Origin: JANRJY01 sp033763735
GTDB lineage: Bacteria; Bacteroidota; Bacteroidia; Cytophagales; UBA9547
Direction of reading: 5' to 3'
Assembly (NCBI GenBank): GCA_033763735.1
Contig: JANRJY010000115.1
Location: 35,295 to 99,294, forward strand
DNA length: 64,000 nt
A model generated the notes under the pieces. It was not told where the DNA came from. It saw only the letters and a list, made by a program, of their open reading frames with translations, and made no database searches. Of the stretch, positions 24,035-32,357 are shown in pieces (position 1 is the stretch's first letter; each line of letters opens with the position of its first letter). The translations under genes were made by a program, and so were the position numbers.

Positions 24035-26221
24035 ATGAAAAATCTAAAAAAAACCACTCAATATATTTTTTTGGCATTGATTGCCACTTTATTTGATATT
24101 AATGAAACCTTTGCCCACTTTGGGGAAAGAAGTCCCACAGGAGGAAGTGTAACAGTGCTAGTGGTGGAACCCAATTATAATGTATTATATCTTGGAACTA
24201 AAAGCGGGGGTACATATTATATGGCTACTCCTACCGCCACCGGTTGGTCACGCAGAAATACTGCAGGGTTGAAAAGTGGTAATATTACCTCCATTACAAC
24301 TATAGGCAATACAACTACCGGTCTGTACATCATTGCAGGAACATCAGATGCAGGGGTTTTTGTTTCTTCGGATAGAGGCGTAACATGGACATCTACTACT
24401 TCGGGATTGACTAATCAGAACATAAATGCCTTATATACAGTAGGTTCAGTTGTATTGGCGGGCACCAAAGGAGGTATATTTGTAAGTACAAATAACGGTG
24501 CATCATTTACAGCAGCCGCTACTCAACCTACGGATTTGAATATCACTTCTTTTGCAAATGATGGTGGATTATTGTATGCCGGAACCTCAAGCAAAGGAGT
24601 GTTCAGAAGCTCTGATAATGGAATCACTTGGACAGATGCAAACAATACTGTGATTTCTGCATCAGGAATTAATTCATTGGCCGTTGCTAATAATTCACTA
24701 GTGGCAGGAACCAATGAAGGTGTATATGTTGCTGTCAATCAGCTTACTGCCAACTGGGCTTTGGCAATTACAGGTATAACTAATACTACTGTAACTAGTA
24801 TTGCCAGCAACGGGAATATCTGGTATGCAGGAACAAGAGCCGGGGTGTTTTCGTCAACAGATTCAGGTGTGAATTGGACAGTGGAAGATATTGGATATAC
24901 AGGTGCCGTTCAAACATTGGCTATTCACAACAATAATTTATATGTGGGCGTACCTACAGGTGTGTTCAGAAAATTAGCCATTTCTACAACAGGAACTAGT
25001 TTTAATACAGGAATTTATAATGTAAACACCTATGCTTTGTATAACTCGGGTACTTTGTCGATAGTTGCTAATGAAAACGGTGTATATGTAAGCACAACAA
25101 GTGGCTCTCCTGTAACGAGTTATGTAGCTGCTTCAGGATTTACGAATGCAACGACTGTGAACACCTTTGCTAAAGCCGGTACAAAATTATATGCAGGCAC
25201 CAAATTTGATGGCATATTCGAATCATCGGATAACGGATTCACTTGGACTGCTGCAAATACAGGATTACCTTCAGGAATTGCAGTAAATGAAATTGCAGCA
25301 ACAAAAACTAGAATAATAGCTGTCTTAACTTCTGGAGCAACATATAGTAGCCCTTTAGGAACAATTTCATGGACGGCAGGAACCGGAACCGGATTGTTTT
25401 TTCCAACCGGAATTGCAACGGATAGTGTCAATGCTTTTGTAAGTTACATAAGTGATGGTGTGTATGTAAGTACCAATGGAGGGCTCAATTGGACACCTTT
25501 CAAAACCGGATTGCCTACATCGGCTATTATAAGCTCTATTGCTGTAAATGGTACAAATGTGTATGTGGGAACTTCTGGAAATGGCATTTGGAAGACCAGT
25601 GTGTTGACATGTCCTTCTTGGTCAGCCTTAACTGCCACCATTCCATCGCAAAACATTACTTCAATGGGGTCGGGAGGCAAATGGATTGTAGCAGGTTTCA
25701 AAGGAGGTGTAACTGCCAGTCCTGACAATGGAACTACTTGGGAAGAACCAACCAATCTATGGATACCTGATTGGGGTATTGTTAAGGAAATTTCGTTCAC
25801 TGCTGCTAATGCTTCTGATAGGATAAATGTTGTAGTGCCTACTAATGGAGTTTATTCAAATGGTACAGGCGAACTACCAGGTTATTCAACTGTTGCGGGA
25901 GCAAACTCATTAGCTGCAAATTCGGTAATATATTCATGTAATTCTGCTACAACCGGAACAATTACTGGTTTTTCTAAAGAATTTGAATCCAAATTGACCA
26001 TTGTACCAAATCCAAATAATGGATCGTTTACCATTAGTTTGTCAGACGAAGAGAACAGCTTGACTTCTGTGACTTTGATTAATTGTTTTGGACAATTGGT
26101 AGATACCTTCACTTCGAGAAGTATTAGCTTAGTTATAAATGAGAGTTATAACCCTGGTATATATTTTGCGAAAATATCAACATCAAAAGGTGATGTATTT
26201 AAAAGAATAGTTATAGAGTAA
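24035..26221 (+). CDS. T9SS-secreted beta-propeller (BNR/sialidase-like repeat) protein
   Basis: 728 residues. The signal peptide covers ~1-27 (ending TFAHFG). Many repeats of the form VFxSxDxGxxWT (for example VFVSSDRGVTWTS, VFRSSDNGITWTD, IFESSDNGFTWTA, VYVSTNGGLNWTP) are spaced ~45-50 residues, giving a predicted 7- or 8-bladed or double propeller of the Ycf48/BNR type. The C-terminal ~75 residues (LTIVPNPNNGSFTISLS ... SKGDVFKRIVIE) are a type A T9SS sorting domain, so the protein is secreted or surface-attached. The substrate is unknown. Confidence 0.88.
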   Translation: MKNLKKTTQYIFLALIATLFDINETFAHFGERSPTGGSVTVLVVEPNYNVLYLGTKSGGTYYMATPTATGWSRRNTAGLKSGNITSITTIGNTTTGLYIIAGTSDAGVFVSSDRGVTWTSTTSGLTNQNINALYTVGSVVLAGTKGGIFVSTNNGASFTAAATQPTDLNITSFANDGGLLYAGTSSKGVFRSSDNGITWTDANNTVISASGINSLAVANNSLVAGTNEGVYVAVNQLTANWALAITGITNTTVTSIASNGNIWYAGTRAGVFSSTDSGVNWTVEDIGYTGAVQTLAIHNNNLYVGVPTGVFRKLAISTTGTSFNTGIYNVNTYALYNSGTLSIVANENGVYVSTTSGSPVTSYVAASGFTNATTVNTFAKAGTKLYAGTKFDGIFESSDNGFTWTAANTGLPSGIAVNEIAATKTRIIAVLTSGATYSSPLGTISWTAGTGTGLFFPTGIATDSVNAFVSYISDGVYVSTNGGLNWTPFKTGLPTSAIISSIAVNGTNVYVGTSGNGIWKTSVLTCPSWSALTATIPSQNITSMGSGGKWIVAGFKGGVTASPDNGTTWEEPTNLWIPDWGIVKEISFTAANASDRINVVVPTNGVYSNGTGELPGYSTVAGANSLAANSVIYSCNSATTGTITGFSKEFESKLTIVPNPNNGSFTISLSDEENSLTSVTLINCFGQLVDTFTSRSISLVINESYNPGIYFAKISTSKGDVFKRIVIE

Positions 26222-26230
26222 ATTATATCG

Positions 26231-26262
26231 AAAAGGTGTAAATTTCATAATTTGCACCTTTT
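26231..26262. terminator. Bidirectional intrinsic terminator
   Basis: 13-bp stem AAAAGGTGTAAAT (26231-26243) with 26250-26262 (one wobble), loop of 6, with T-runs on both outputs. It serves both the plus-strand propeller gene ending at 26221 and the convergent receptor gene ending at 26289. Confidence 0.9.
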
Positions 26263-26288
26263 TTAACTTATTACCAAATTATTGAAAT

Positions 26289-28694
26289 CTACTTCAACTT
26301 AAATCTCGCACCCGCATAAAACATTCGGCCTATGATGGGGCCCCATACTAAAGAAGCATCGAAATATTGGCTATAGGGTGCATTGGCAGCAATAATTAGG
26401 TCTTGTTGGCGGAAATCGAGAAGGTTTTCGCAACCCAAATATACATCCCACCAGGTTTTCATTGGGTTGCCAAAGCTTTTGGATATTTGGGCATTCATTA
26501 AAAAAAAGTCGGGGCTGTAACTGGGTCGCTGATATTCAGTTGGGTTAGAGGAAGTATTGGGCAATCGTTTAGGTCCGTTCCAGTTGATGGTGTAGTCAAA
26601 CTTCCATTTGCTTTTGGTTTCATAGGCAATGTTTGCAAATGCACGATGCTTGGATATGAATGGTCGCTCCAAAAGTTCGCCATGATACGTAGTTTTTACA
26701 TCATACATTCTATATGCAAGTCGAATGTCGAGCCTTTTGAGCAGTTCATAATCCACTTCAGCTTGAAAGCTATTGGCATATGATTGACCATTAAGGTTGT
26801 AAATATTCAGTTGCTGAGGCGATTGGTCCAAATCTACAACCACTTGATTCACAAAGTCGGTTCGGTAATAATCGACTGTAATATTTCCCTTGCGGTAATC
26901 TAGTTTAAAATCTTGTGATAGACTGGCTCCATAGTTCCACGAAACTTCAGGTTTTAAATTGAAATAAGTAATATTTTGGGTGAAATCATTGTAATTAATT
27001 CCTCCAAAATATTCTCCATTACTGAATGCAATGTCTTTACTTGACAAATAAAATTTATTATTTATAATTATTGATCTGTTACTAACTAAATAATTCATAT
27101 TATCAGAAAATACTGTTGGAGTTCGTTGTCCTCTTCCTCCGGAAAACCTTATGGATGTTTTTTCTGTAATATCTATTTTCCCGTGTAACCTGGGAGTAAT
27201 GTAAGCTCCAAATAAATTGTTATAATCAGCTCTTAATGAAGGTATAATTGTTATTCTTTGAGAAATTTGCCAAGTATATTCAAAAAAAGCACCTGGGACT
27301 ATTTCTGTTCTCTTGAATTTAAAGGCACTTTCAGGTATTGGATATGATTCTGAAAGTTCATCCCGAACGAGACTCAATCCAGTTCTGAATTTGTGATTGG
27401 TATTACCAATAATGGATTGATAAATAAGATTTGCATATGAACTATTTTGAAAGCCATCGTAAGGAAACAATCCAAAATTATTGGATTGAACATGAAATAA
27501 TTGATTGATTATTAATCCAATGCTTTTGTATTTTTTTTCTGGAAAAACATAACCTAATTTACTAAATCCTTCTAATCGCTGTGTATTTAAATTGACATTA
27601 TATAATGGTGCTTTAAGCCCTTCAATATTCTCATTTGGAGCTACGCGAATTCCGCTATTTGATAAATTAGTTTGTTCATACTGACCACCCGTTCTTTCAT
27701 CTACCAAAGCTTTCACTCCAAACTGTACGATCCAGTTGTTATGTTCAAACTTCCAACGATTTACCCCATTGAATTGATATCCAAGAGGAATGTCCAAAAA
27801 CTTATCATCATTCATATCAACTCGGTTGTTGATTCCGTTGGCATGGAGTAGGGTAGTAGTGCTCCATTTTTTACTTAACTTATTGGTAATGTTCAGGTTG
27901 CCTTCGGTTCGTCCCATCATATTCACATAAGCATTAGCATATACTCTTTCGCCTACTTTGGGGGTTACTTCGGTTTTCTTAAGTTCTACATTGATTTGAC
28001 CGGTCATGCTTTCGTAGCCATTGACCACTGAACCTACACCTTTGGTTACTTGAATGCTTTCAATCCATGGGCCGGGAATATAGCTCATGCCATAGTTGGC
28101 GGCCAATCCGCGTATACCGGGCATGTTTTCAGTTGTCATCTGGGTGTAAATGCCTGATAGTCCGAGCATTTGAATTTGCTTTGCGCCAGTAGCCGCATCG
28201 GGGTACGACACATCCACCGAAGGATTGGTTTCAAAGCTTTCGGAAAGGTTGCAACATGCGGCCTTGAATAATTCTTTTTCAGACATATTTTTGGTGTTCA
28301 AAGGCTCCAATGCATTAATAGATGATGATGAAATGCGTTCCGTAATTTCGACTTCATTCAGTTCCTTACTTCCTTCTTGAGCTAATATTACTCGTGCTTG
28401 TGAGGTGCCTTTTACATCAATCGTGTCGCTTTTAAAACCTATATAACTGATTACAAGTTGCCCCACCCCTAACCCCTCCCCAATGGAGAGGGGAACTTGT
28501 ATTTTGAAAGCCCCGGAAGTATCCGTTACGGTTCCTTCATTTGTACCTAACCAAATAACAGGAGCCCCAACCAATGGAACAAACTGTCCTTTTTTTGTTT
28601 CTTCTAACACCACCCCACGCACATATTTTTGAGCATGGGTAACAGAGGCAATTATTACAAATAAGACCAGTATTAAGCTTCTTATAGTTTTCAT
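26289..28694 (-). CDS. TonB-dependent outer-membrane receptor
   Basis: 801 residues from ATG 28694 (MKTIRSLILVLF..., signal to ~22). A carboxypeptidase-D-regulatory-like domain occupies ~24-105, then a plug domain with a TonB-box-like stretch and YPDAATGAKQIQMLGLSG, TTENMPGIRGLAANYGMSYI, and a 22-stranded barrel ending RMFYAGARFKLK. The substrate cannot be read from sequence; the neighbours suggest a metal or metallophore. The receptor carries a G-rich insert PLSIGEGLGVGQL in its N-terminal domain, encoded by a GGGGAGGGG-type dispersed repeat (28461-28497) that stays in frame. Confidence 0.9.
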   Translation of the reverse strand: MKTIRSLILVLFVIIASVTHAQKYVRGVVLEETKKGQFVPLVGAPVIWLGTNEGTVTDTSGAFKIQVPLSIGEGLGVGQLVISYIGFKSDTIDVKGTSQARVILAQEGSKELNEVEITERISSSSINALEPLNTKNMSEKELFKAACCNLSESFETNPSVDVSYPDAATGAKQIQMLGLSGIYTQMTTENMPGIRGLAANYGMSYIPGPWIESIQVTKGVGSVVNGYESMTGQINVELKKTEVTPKVGERVYANAYVNMMGRTEGNLNITNKLSKKWSTTTLLHANGINNRVDMNDDKFLDIPLGYQFNGVNRWKFEHNNWIVQFGVKALVDERTGGQYEQTNLSNSGIRVAPNENIEGLKAPLYNVNLNTQRLEGFSKLGYVFPEKKYKSIGLIINQLFHVQSNNFGLFPYDGFQNSSYANLIYQSIIGNTNHKFRTGLSLVRDELSESYPIPESAFKFKRTEIVPGAFFEYTWQISQRITIIPSLRADYNNLFGAYITPRLHGKIDITEKTSIRFSGGRGQRTPTVFSDNMNYLVSNRSIIINNKFYLSSKDIAFSNGEYFGGINYNDFTQNITYFNLKPEVSWNYGASLSQDFKLDYRKGNITVDYYRTDFVNQVVVDLDQSPQQLNIYNLNGQSYANSFQAEVDYELLKRLDIRLAYRMYDVKTTYHGELLERPFISKHRAFANIAYETKSKWKFDYTINWNGPKRLPNTSSNPTEYQRPSYSPDFFLMNAQISKSFGNPMKTWWDVYLGCENLLDFRQQDLIIAANAPYSQYFDASLVWGPIIGRMFYAGARFKLK

Positions 28695-28773
28695 TTGCAA
28701 CACGATTTTTTTTGAGTGAATAATAACTTCAAAGTGTATTTAATCAATTGCCATATTTTTATTACTAATGCTC

Positions 28774-29433
28774 TTAGTGACATGAAATCCCATGTTTTTT
28801 AAGTTGATAATAATTATATGGTAGTGGGGCAATAAATCCCATAATTAATGATATAGCGATTGCCATCCAATAGAAAGGCTGAGATGGATCAACTTGTCCC
28901 CCAGTAAGAAGTAAATCGGTTGCATTTTCAGTAATTTCCATCGTGACCATGGATAAAAAAGACATACCGAATGCCGTTTTTAAAGCGGTAATCCAGTCAA
29001 ATTTTTCGTTGATTTTGAGAACAACCGTTTCTAGAATTATTGACGTGGTTAGTCCGGAAATCATAGCAATCATCATCATCAAATACATGTTGATATGTAT
29101 GTGATTGGACTGAAAATAAATAATAACACCAAAATCGCCTATCGAGCATCCAATGAGACAACTTAAGGTGTTTTTGGCAGCTCTTTTCCAAGTAAATGTA
29201 TCATTCCAGAATGAATTATCAGGAACTTCGTTTTCATACACTCTATATTTTGAATTTGATTCTAAGGCTTTATTAAGTTGACTGGCATCAATATGACTAT
29301 TCATATCAACTGTTACATGCTCAAAGTCATTAATATTAACTTGAGTGACGCCCTCAACTGTAGACAGAATTTTTTTAACTTTTACTTGACATCCCGCACA
29401 TGTCATTCCGGTTACTTTATATGTATGTTTCAT
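28774..29433 (-). CDS. HMA - DUF4396 fusion membrane protein
   Basis: 219 residues. An N-terminal heavy-metal-associated domain (~1-66; GMTC12AGC15) is joined to a DUF4396 membrane region (~75-215) with four helices, including IGCSIGDFGVIIYF, MISGLTTSIILETVVLK and GMSFLSMVTMEITENATDL. The HMA domain would deliver Cu+ or a similar soft metal to the membrane part. Ends in a KHGISCH tail. It is flanked by the receptor and an AraC regulator in a metal-related block. Confidence 0.88.
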   Translation of the reverse strand: MKHTYKVTGMTCAGCQVKVKKILSTVEGVTQVNINDFEHVTVDMNSHIDASQLNKALESNSKYRVYENEVPDNSFWNDTFTWKRAAKNTLSCLIGCSIGDFGVIIYFQSNHIHINMYLMMMIAMISGLTTSIILETVVLKINEKFDWITALKTAFGMSFLSMVTMEITENATDLLLTGGQVDPSQPFYWMAIAISLIMGFIAPLPYNYYQLKKHGISCH

Positions 29434-29526
29434 TTTGTTAAAATTTAATGATACAAAGTAACAAACTGAAAATGAGATGTTTAGTGCAATATTTTAGAAA
29501 AAATGTATAAAATTTTTGTTTTAGTT

Positions 29527-30069
29527 TCAACTATATGCGTGCAGTTTAATGAACTGGCTGGGTGTCATACCTGTATATTTTTTAAATTGATTGGAAAGTG
29601 CTTGGCTGCTACTATAATTCAGTCGAAAAGCAATTTCGCTGATGGTTAATTCCTTGTATTTGATTAATTCTTTAACCTTGTCAATTTTTAATTGAATGAT
29701 ATACTTTTCAATGGTAACATTTTCAATTGATGAAAATAAATTGCTTAGATAAGAATAATCCATGCCTAATTTTTGGCTTAGATAGGTGGAGTAATTGGAA
29801 TGAATATTATTCTCATGGTTAATAATTAGTTCAATGAGATTGTACTTGATTTTTTCGATAAGTGCTGTTTTTTTATCTTCTAAAATACTAAATCCAAATT
29901 TCTCTAATTCTGTATTGAGATTTAACAATTGTTGTTTCTCTGGGTTATTAACGAGAATTGCTGAGCCTATTTTTACCATATCATATGGGATTGAAAGCCG
30001 TTGTAATGTTTGTTCAACAACCATCACACAACGGCTACAAACCATATTTTTAATATTAACCACATGCAT
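29527..30069 (-). CDS. AraC-type regulator with N-terminal CxxC metal-binding-like domain
   Basis: 180 residues from the ATG at 30069 (HVVNIKNMVC11SRC14). The first ~65 residues resemble a degenerate HMA fold (CxxC, then VNNPEKQQLLNLNTELEKFGF like the second half of an HMA domain). The C-terminal ~100 residues are an AraC HTH (SNYSTYLSQKLGMDYSYLS, ISEIAFRLNYSSSQALSNQF, TGMTPSQFIKL). It is probably a metal-responsive activator of the adjacent genes. It starts 2 bp after the stop of the copper-chaperone-like gene, so the two are cotranscribed. Confidence 0.83.
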   Translation of the reverse strand: MHVVNIKNMVCSRCVMVVEQTLQRLSIPYDMVKIGSAILVNNPEKQQLLNLNTELEKFGFSILEDKKTALIEKIKYNLIELIINHENNIHSNYSTYLSQKLGMDYSYLSNLFSSIENVTIEKYIIQLKIDKVKELIKYKELTISEIAFRLNYSSSQALSNQFKKYTGMTPSQFIKLHAYS

Positions 30070-30071
30070 GA

Positions 30072-30404
30072 TTATTTCTTCCTTGTGTATTGACAACACT
30101 CCGGAAGAGCATTATAGGCAGCGTCATCTGCTTTTTTCAATTCAGTATCGTAACCTGATGATGCAATTAATTCATGAAGTTTATCCTGATTGATTTTTGC
30201 AGGCAAATAAACAATTTCAATGATTTTGGTTTCCTTGTTCCAATTGGCTGATTTTACACCTTTTGTATCCAATGATCCTTCAATGGTTTTCTTACACATT
30301 TCGCAATTGCCATAAACCTTAAACTTGATTGTTTCGGTTTCTTTTGTTTGGCTAAATGAAGAAATACTGATTAATAAAGCGAGAGAAATTAATATAGATT
30401 TCAT
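30072..30404 (-). CDS. Exported copper-chaperone-like HMA protein
   Basis: 110 residues. A signal peptide (~1-19) is followed by an HMA domain with GNC34EMC37KKTIEG and the KHA-like second half (WNKETKIIEIVYLPAKINQDKLHELIASSGYDTE). An extra Cys pair lies in the tail (PECCQYTRKK, ~102). The signal peptide implies a periplasmic rather than cytosolic chaperone. The family binds Cu+ or similar thiophilic ions. Same operon as the AraC gene. Confidence 0.88.
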   Translation of the reverse strand: MKSILISLALLISISSFSQTKETETIKFKVYGNCEMCKKTIEGSLDTKGVKSANWNKETKIIEIVYLPAKINQDKLHELIASSGYDTELKKADDAAYNALPECCQYTRKK

Positions 30405-30434
30405 TTTTAATTGATTAAGATGATTAAAGATATT

Positions 30435-30803
30435 TTACATTTTTGAACAACAATTTTTGTCTTCTTTTTTGCACATATCTGTTGAACAACAAGTTTTGCC
30501 CATGGCTGTGGTGTCGTCTTTCATGGACATACATTTATCCATATCAGTACATGATTTTTCGCAGCAACCCATAGAAGCCGACTTTTTGTCCATTGAACAA
30601 CAACTATTGTTGCTTTTAGTACATGAGTCAGTATTGCAACATTCTTTACCGCAAGTTGCATCTGCGCTACTCATAGCTTTGCATGAGTCCATTTTGCAAC
30701 AAGATTTGCCACAACATTTACTTGTTGTGGTTTCTTTATTGGAGTTGCACGAAATAGCTAACCCACATATTATTAGGGCAATCGAAACAATTATATTTTT
30801 CAT
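30435..30803 (-). CDS. Cysteine-rich lipoprotein, metallothionein-like
   Basis: 122 residues; lipoprotein signal with Cys19 in GLAISC. The mature part holds about 21 Cys in repeated units such as SKCCGKSCCKMDSC, KECCNTDSC, CCEKSCTDMDKC and CCSTDMC (a CC...DxC pattern), with many Lys, Asp and Met. No catalytic motif. A surface or periplasmic soft-metal buffer is the obvious inference. It lies 30 bp upstream of the copper-chaperone-like gene on the same strand. Confidence 0.75.
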   Translation of the reverse strand: MKNIIVSIALIICGLAISCNSNKETTTSKCCGKSCCKMDSCKAMSSADATCGKECCNTDSCTKSNNSCCSMDKKSASMGCCEKSCTDMDKCMSMKDDTTAMGKTCCSTDMCKKEDKNCCSKM

Positions 30804-30827
30804 TTTTATATAAATTTATTTGGTTTA

Positions 30828-30853
30828 AACAGTCGGTTGTAAAACCGACTGTT
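30828..30853 (-). terminator. Intrinsic hairpin downstream of the 30867-31280 gene
   Basis: Perfect 10-bp stem AACAGTCGGT / ACCGACTGTT with a 6-base loop, 13 bp after the stop. A weak T-run follows on the minus strand, and the next gene begins ~25 bp further. Confidence 0.75.
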
Positions 30854-30866
30854 GATTTGATTTGAA

Positions 30867-31280
30867 CTATTTTTTCAGACAATGCATCACACATGCAGCT
30901 GCTTTTAGTTGTGCTTTGTCAACAGTTCCTAATAAAGTACCGGACTTATCCATAATACTGCATTTTCCATCTTTGTCCGCTGCTGATACGGTATAAATAA
31001 CGGTGCCGGATCCATCTTTAAATGATCCGTTATCCATGATTTCACCCATTTTCATTCCCATTTTGTCTTTCAATGAGTTGCCTTCGATTTTGCCCAATAC
31101 AGCACCCTTTGCATCCGTAATTGTACCATCACTCGATACGCTAGCTACTACAATTCCTTTTTCATCCGTCACTTTGCCACTGGCGTCAATTTTGACTGCT
31201 TTGTAGTTTTGAGAGAAGGCCACAGATACACTTAACATTGTTGCTGCTATAATAGCAGCGATTTTTACTAACTTTTTCAT
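30867..31280 (-). CDS. Exported small repeat protein
   Basis: 137 residues. A signal peptide (~1-22) is followed by short repeats: DASGKVTDEKGIVVASVSSDG, TITDAKGAVLGKIEGN, a Met-rich stretch (KDKMGMKMGEIMDNG), DGSGTVIYTVSA and DKSGTLLGTVDK. The tail ends CVMHCLKK. The pattern resembles DUF3659-type beta repeats. Met- and Cys-containing patches fit the metal-related context, but the function is unknown. Confidence 0.7.
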   Translation of the reverse strand: MKKLVKIAAIIAATMLSVSVAFSQNYKAVKIDASGKVTDEKGIVVASVSSDGTITDAKGAVLGKIEGNSLKDKMGMKMGEIMDNGSFKDGSGTVIYTVSAADKDGKCSIMDKSGTLLGTVDKAQLKAAACVMHCLKK

Positions 31281-31436
31281 TTTATTAATATTGATTGATT
31301 TAAAATAACGTGTTTACAGGTACACGATTCGACCTTTTTGATAGTCCAATTTAAATAGTAAATAATTGATTGTAAATGACATAGCTCATCTTTCGAGACG
31401 AAAAATGTCAACTTTCTTTAAATTAAAAATTACAAA

Positions 31437-31802
31437 TCAAATTTGGATAATCCTGATAAAAATATGAATGGGTACTTTGTATAGAACAAAGTGTTTTTGA
31501 ATAATAGAAAGTTTGTGAAAAGATTCGATTTTATCTAAAACAGACAAATAAAAACTAGAAACATAGGGTGCGAATGAAAAATTGTATTCAAATGATTGAT
31601 GTTCATTTGCAGAATGCTTAACTATTACCTTTGAGGAGCAACAATTGCTTTTTTTTGACTCATTGCCACATGCACATCCTTTTGCTTCAGCATTGATTGA
31701 AAATGCAATAATCCTGTCCGAACAATAGTGAAGACTGATTGAAAAGCCTGTTACGGAGTATAGATATAAAAATATGAATAAGCCTAAAAACCTGCGTTTC
31801 AT
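31437..31802 (-). CDS. HYC_CC_PP family protein
   Basis: 121 residues from the ATG at 31802 (MKRRFLGLFIF...), preceded by five non-essential codons. Hydrophobic leader, then H25-Y26-C27 (LHYCSDRI), CACGN (43-47) and NCC (54-55): the HYC and CC motifs that define this Bacteroidota family. The usual C-terminal PP is missing. The family commonly sits near copper-related genes. It closes the metal block. Confidence 0.78.
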   Translation of the reverse strand: MKRRFLGLFIFLYLYSVTGFSISLHYCSDRIIAFSINAEAKGCACGNESKKSNCCSSKVIVKHSANEHQSFEYNFSFAPYVSSFYLSVLDKIESFHKLSIIQKHFVLYKVPIHIFIRIIQI

Positions 31803-31874
31803 ATAACAAATATACAATTAAATTAAATATTTGGTTCTCTAACTGACAAAAATCATTCTAGAGGTACATTAACA

Positions 31875-31960
31875 GCAAAGAATTAGAAGATTTTCGCAAA
31901 GAAAACGCAAAGTTTTTTTTCTTTAATTTCTTTGCGTTACACTTAGCGACCTTTGCGGTT
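31875..31960. repeat. Repeat with CGCAAAG/CTTTGCG inverted words
   Basis: GCAAAG (31875-31880) and CGCAAAGAAAACGCAAAG (31895-31912) face CTTTGCG (31930-31936) and CTTTGCGG (31951-31958), giving a bulged stem around a T-tract. It sits 14 bp beyond the GxxExxY gene's stop. Similar sequences often accompany this gene family, so it may belong to a small mobile unit. Confidence 0.5.
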
Positions 31961-31974
31961 ATTAAACCATAAAA

Positions 31975-32352
31975 TTATAATTTATTAACTACTCTTTTTA
32001 TGCCATCTTTCAACTTAAAAACATTAAAGTTTATAAGTAACCCTAATTTATAATTTCCTAGTTTCATATAAGTCAAGGTTTGTGCCAAATGGACATCATT
32101 TAAAGTTTCCACGCTTTTTATTTCAATAACTACTTTATTTTCAACCAGCAAATCTATTCTATATCCACATTCCAATTTAACTCCTTCATATGTTAATGGC
32201 ATAGGTTTTTCTTTTTCAACAAACAAACCTGACTGTACCATTTTGTAATATAAACATTCCTTGTATGCATTTTCAAGTAAGCCAGGACCTAATGCAGTAT
32301 GGATTTCTATGCCTACGCCAATTATTTTACTAGATAGTTCATTTTCAGTCAT
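31975..32352 (-). CDS. GxxExxY protein (PD-(D/E)XK-like)
   Basis: 125 residues. The family motif GPGLLENAYKECLYYKM (GxxExxY) is present, followed by the nuclease-like core: CGYRIDLLVENKVVIEIKSVE (D...ExK) and YMKLGNYKLGLLINFN. Complete and short as in the family. The function is unknown; the core resembles PD-(D/E)XK nucleases. Dispersed in many Bacteroidota genomes. It starts 5 bp after the fmt stop. Confidence 0.9.
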   Translation of the reverse strand: MTENELSSKIIGVGIEIHTALGPGLLENAYKECLYYKMVQSGLFVEKEKPMPLTYEGVKLECGYRIDLLVENKVVIEIKSVETLNDVHLAQTLTYMKLGNYKLGLLINFNVFKLKDGIKRVVNKL

Positions 32353-32357
32353 TGCTA

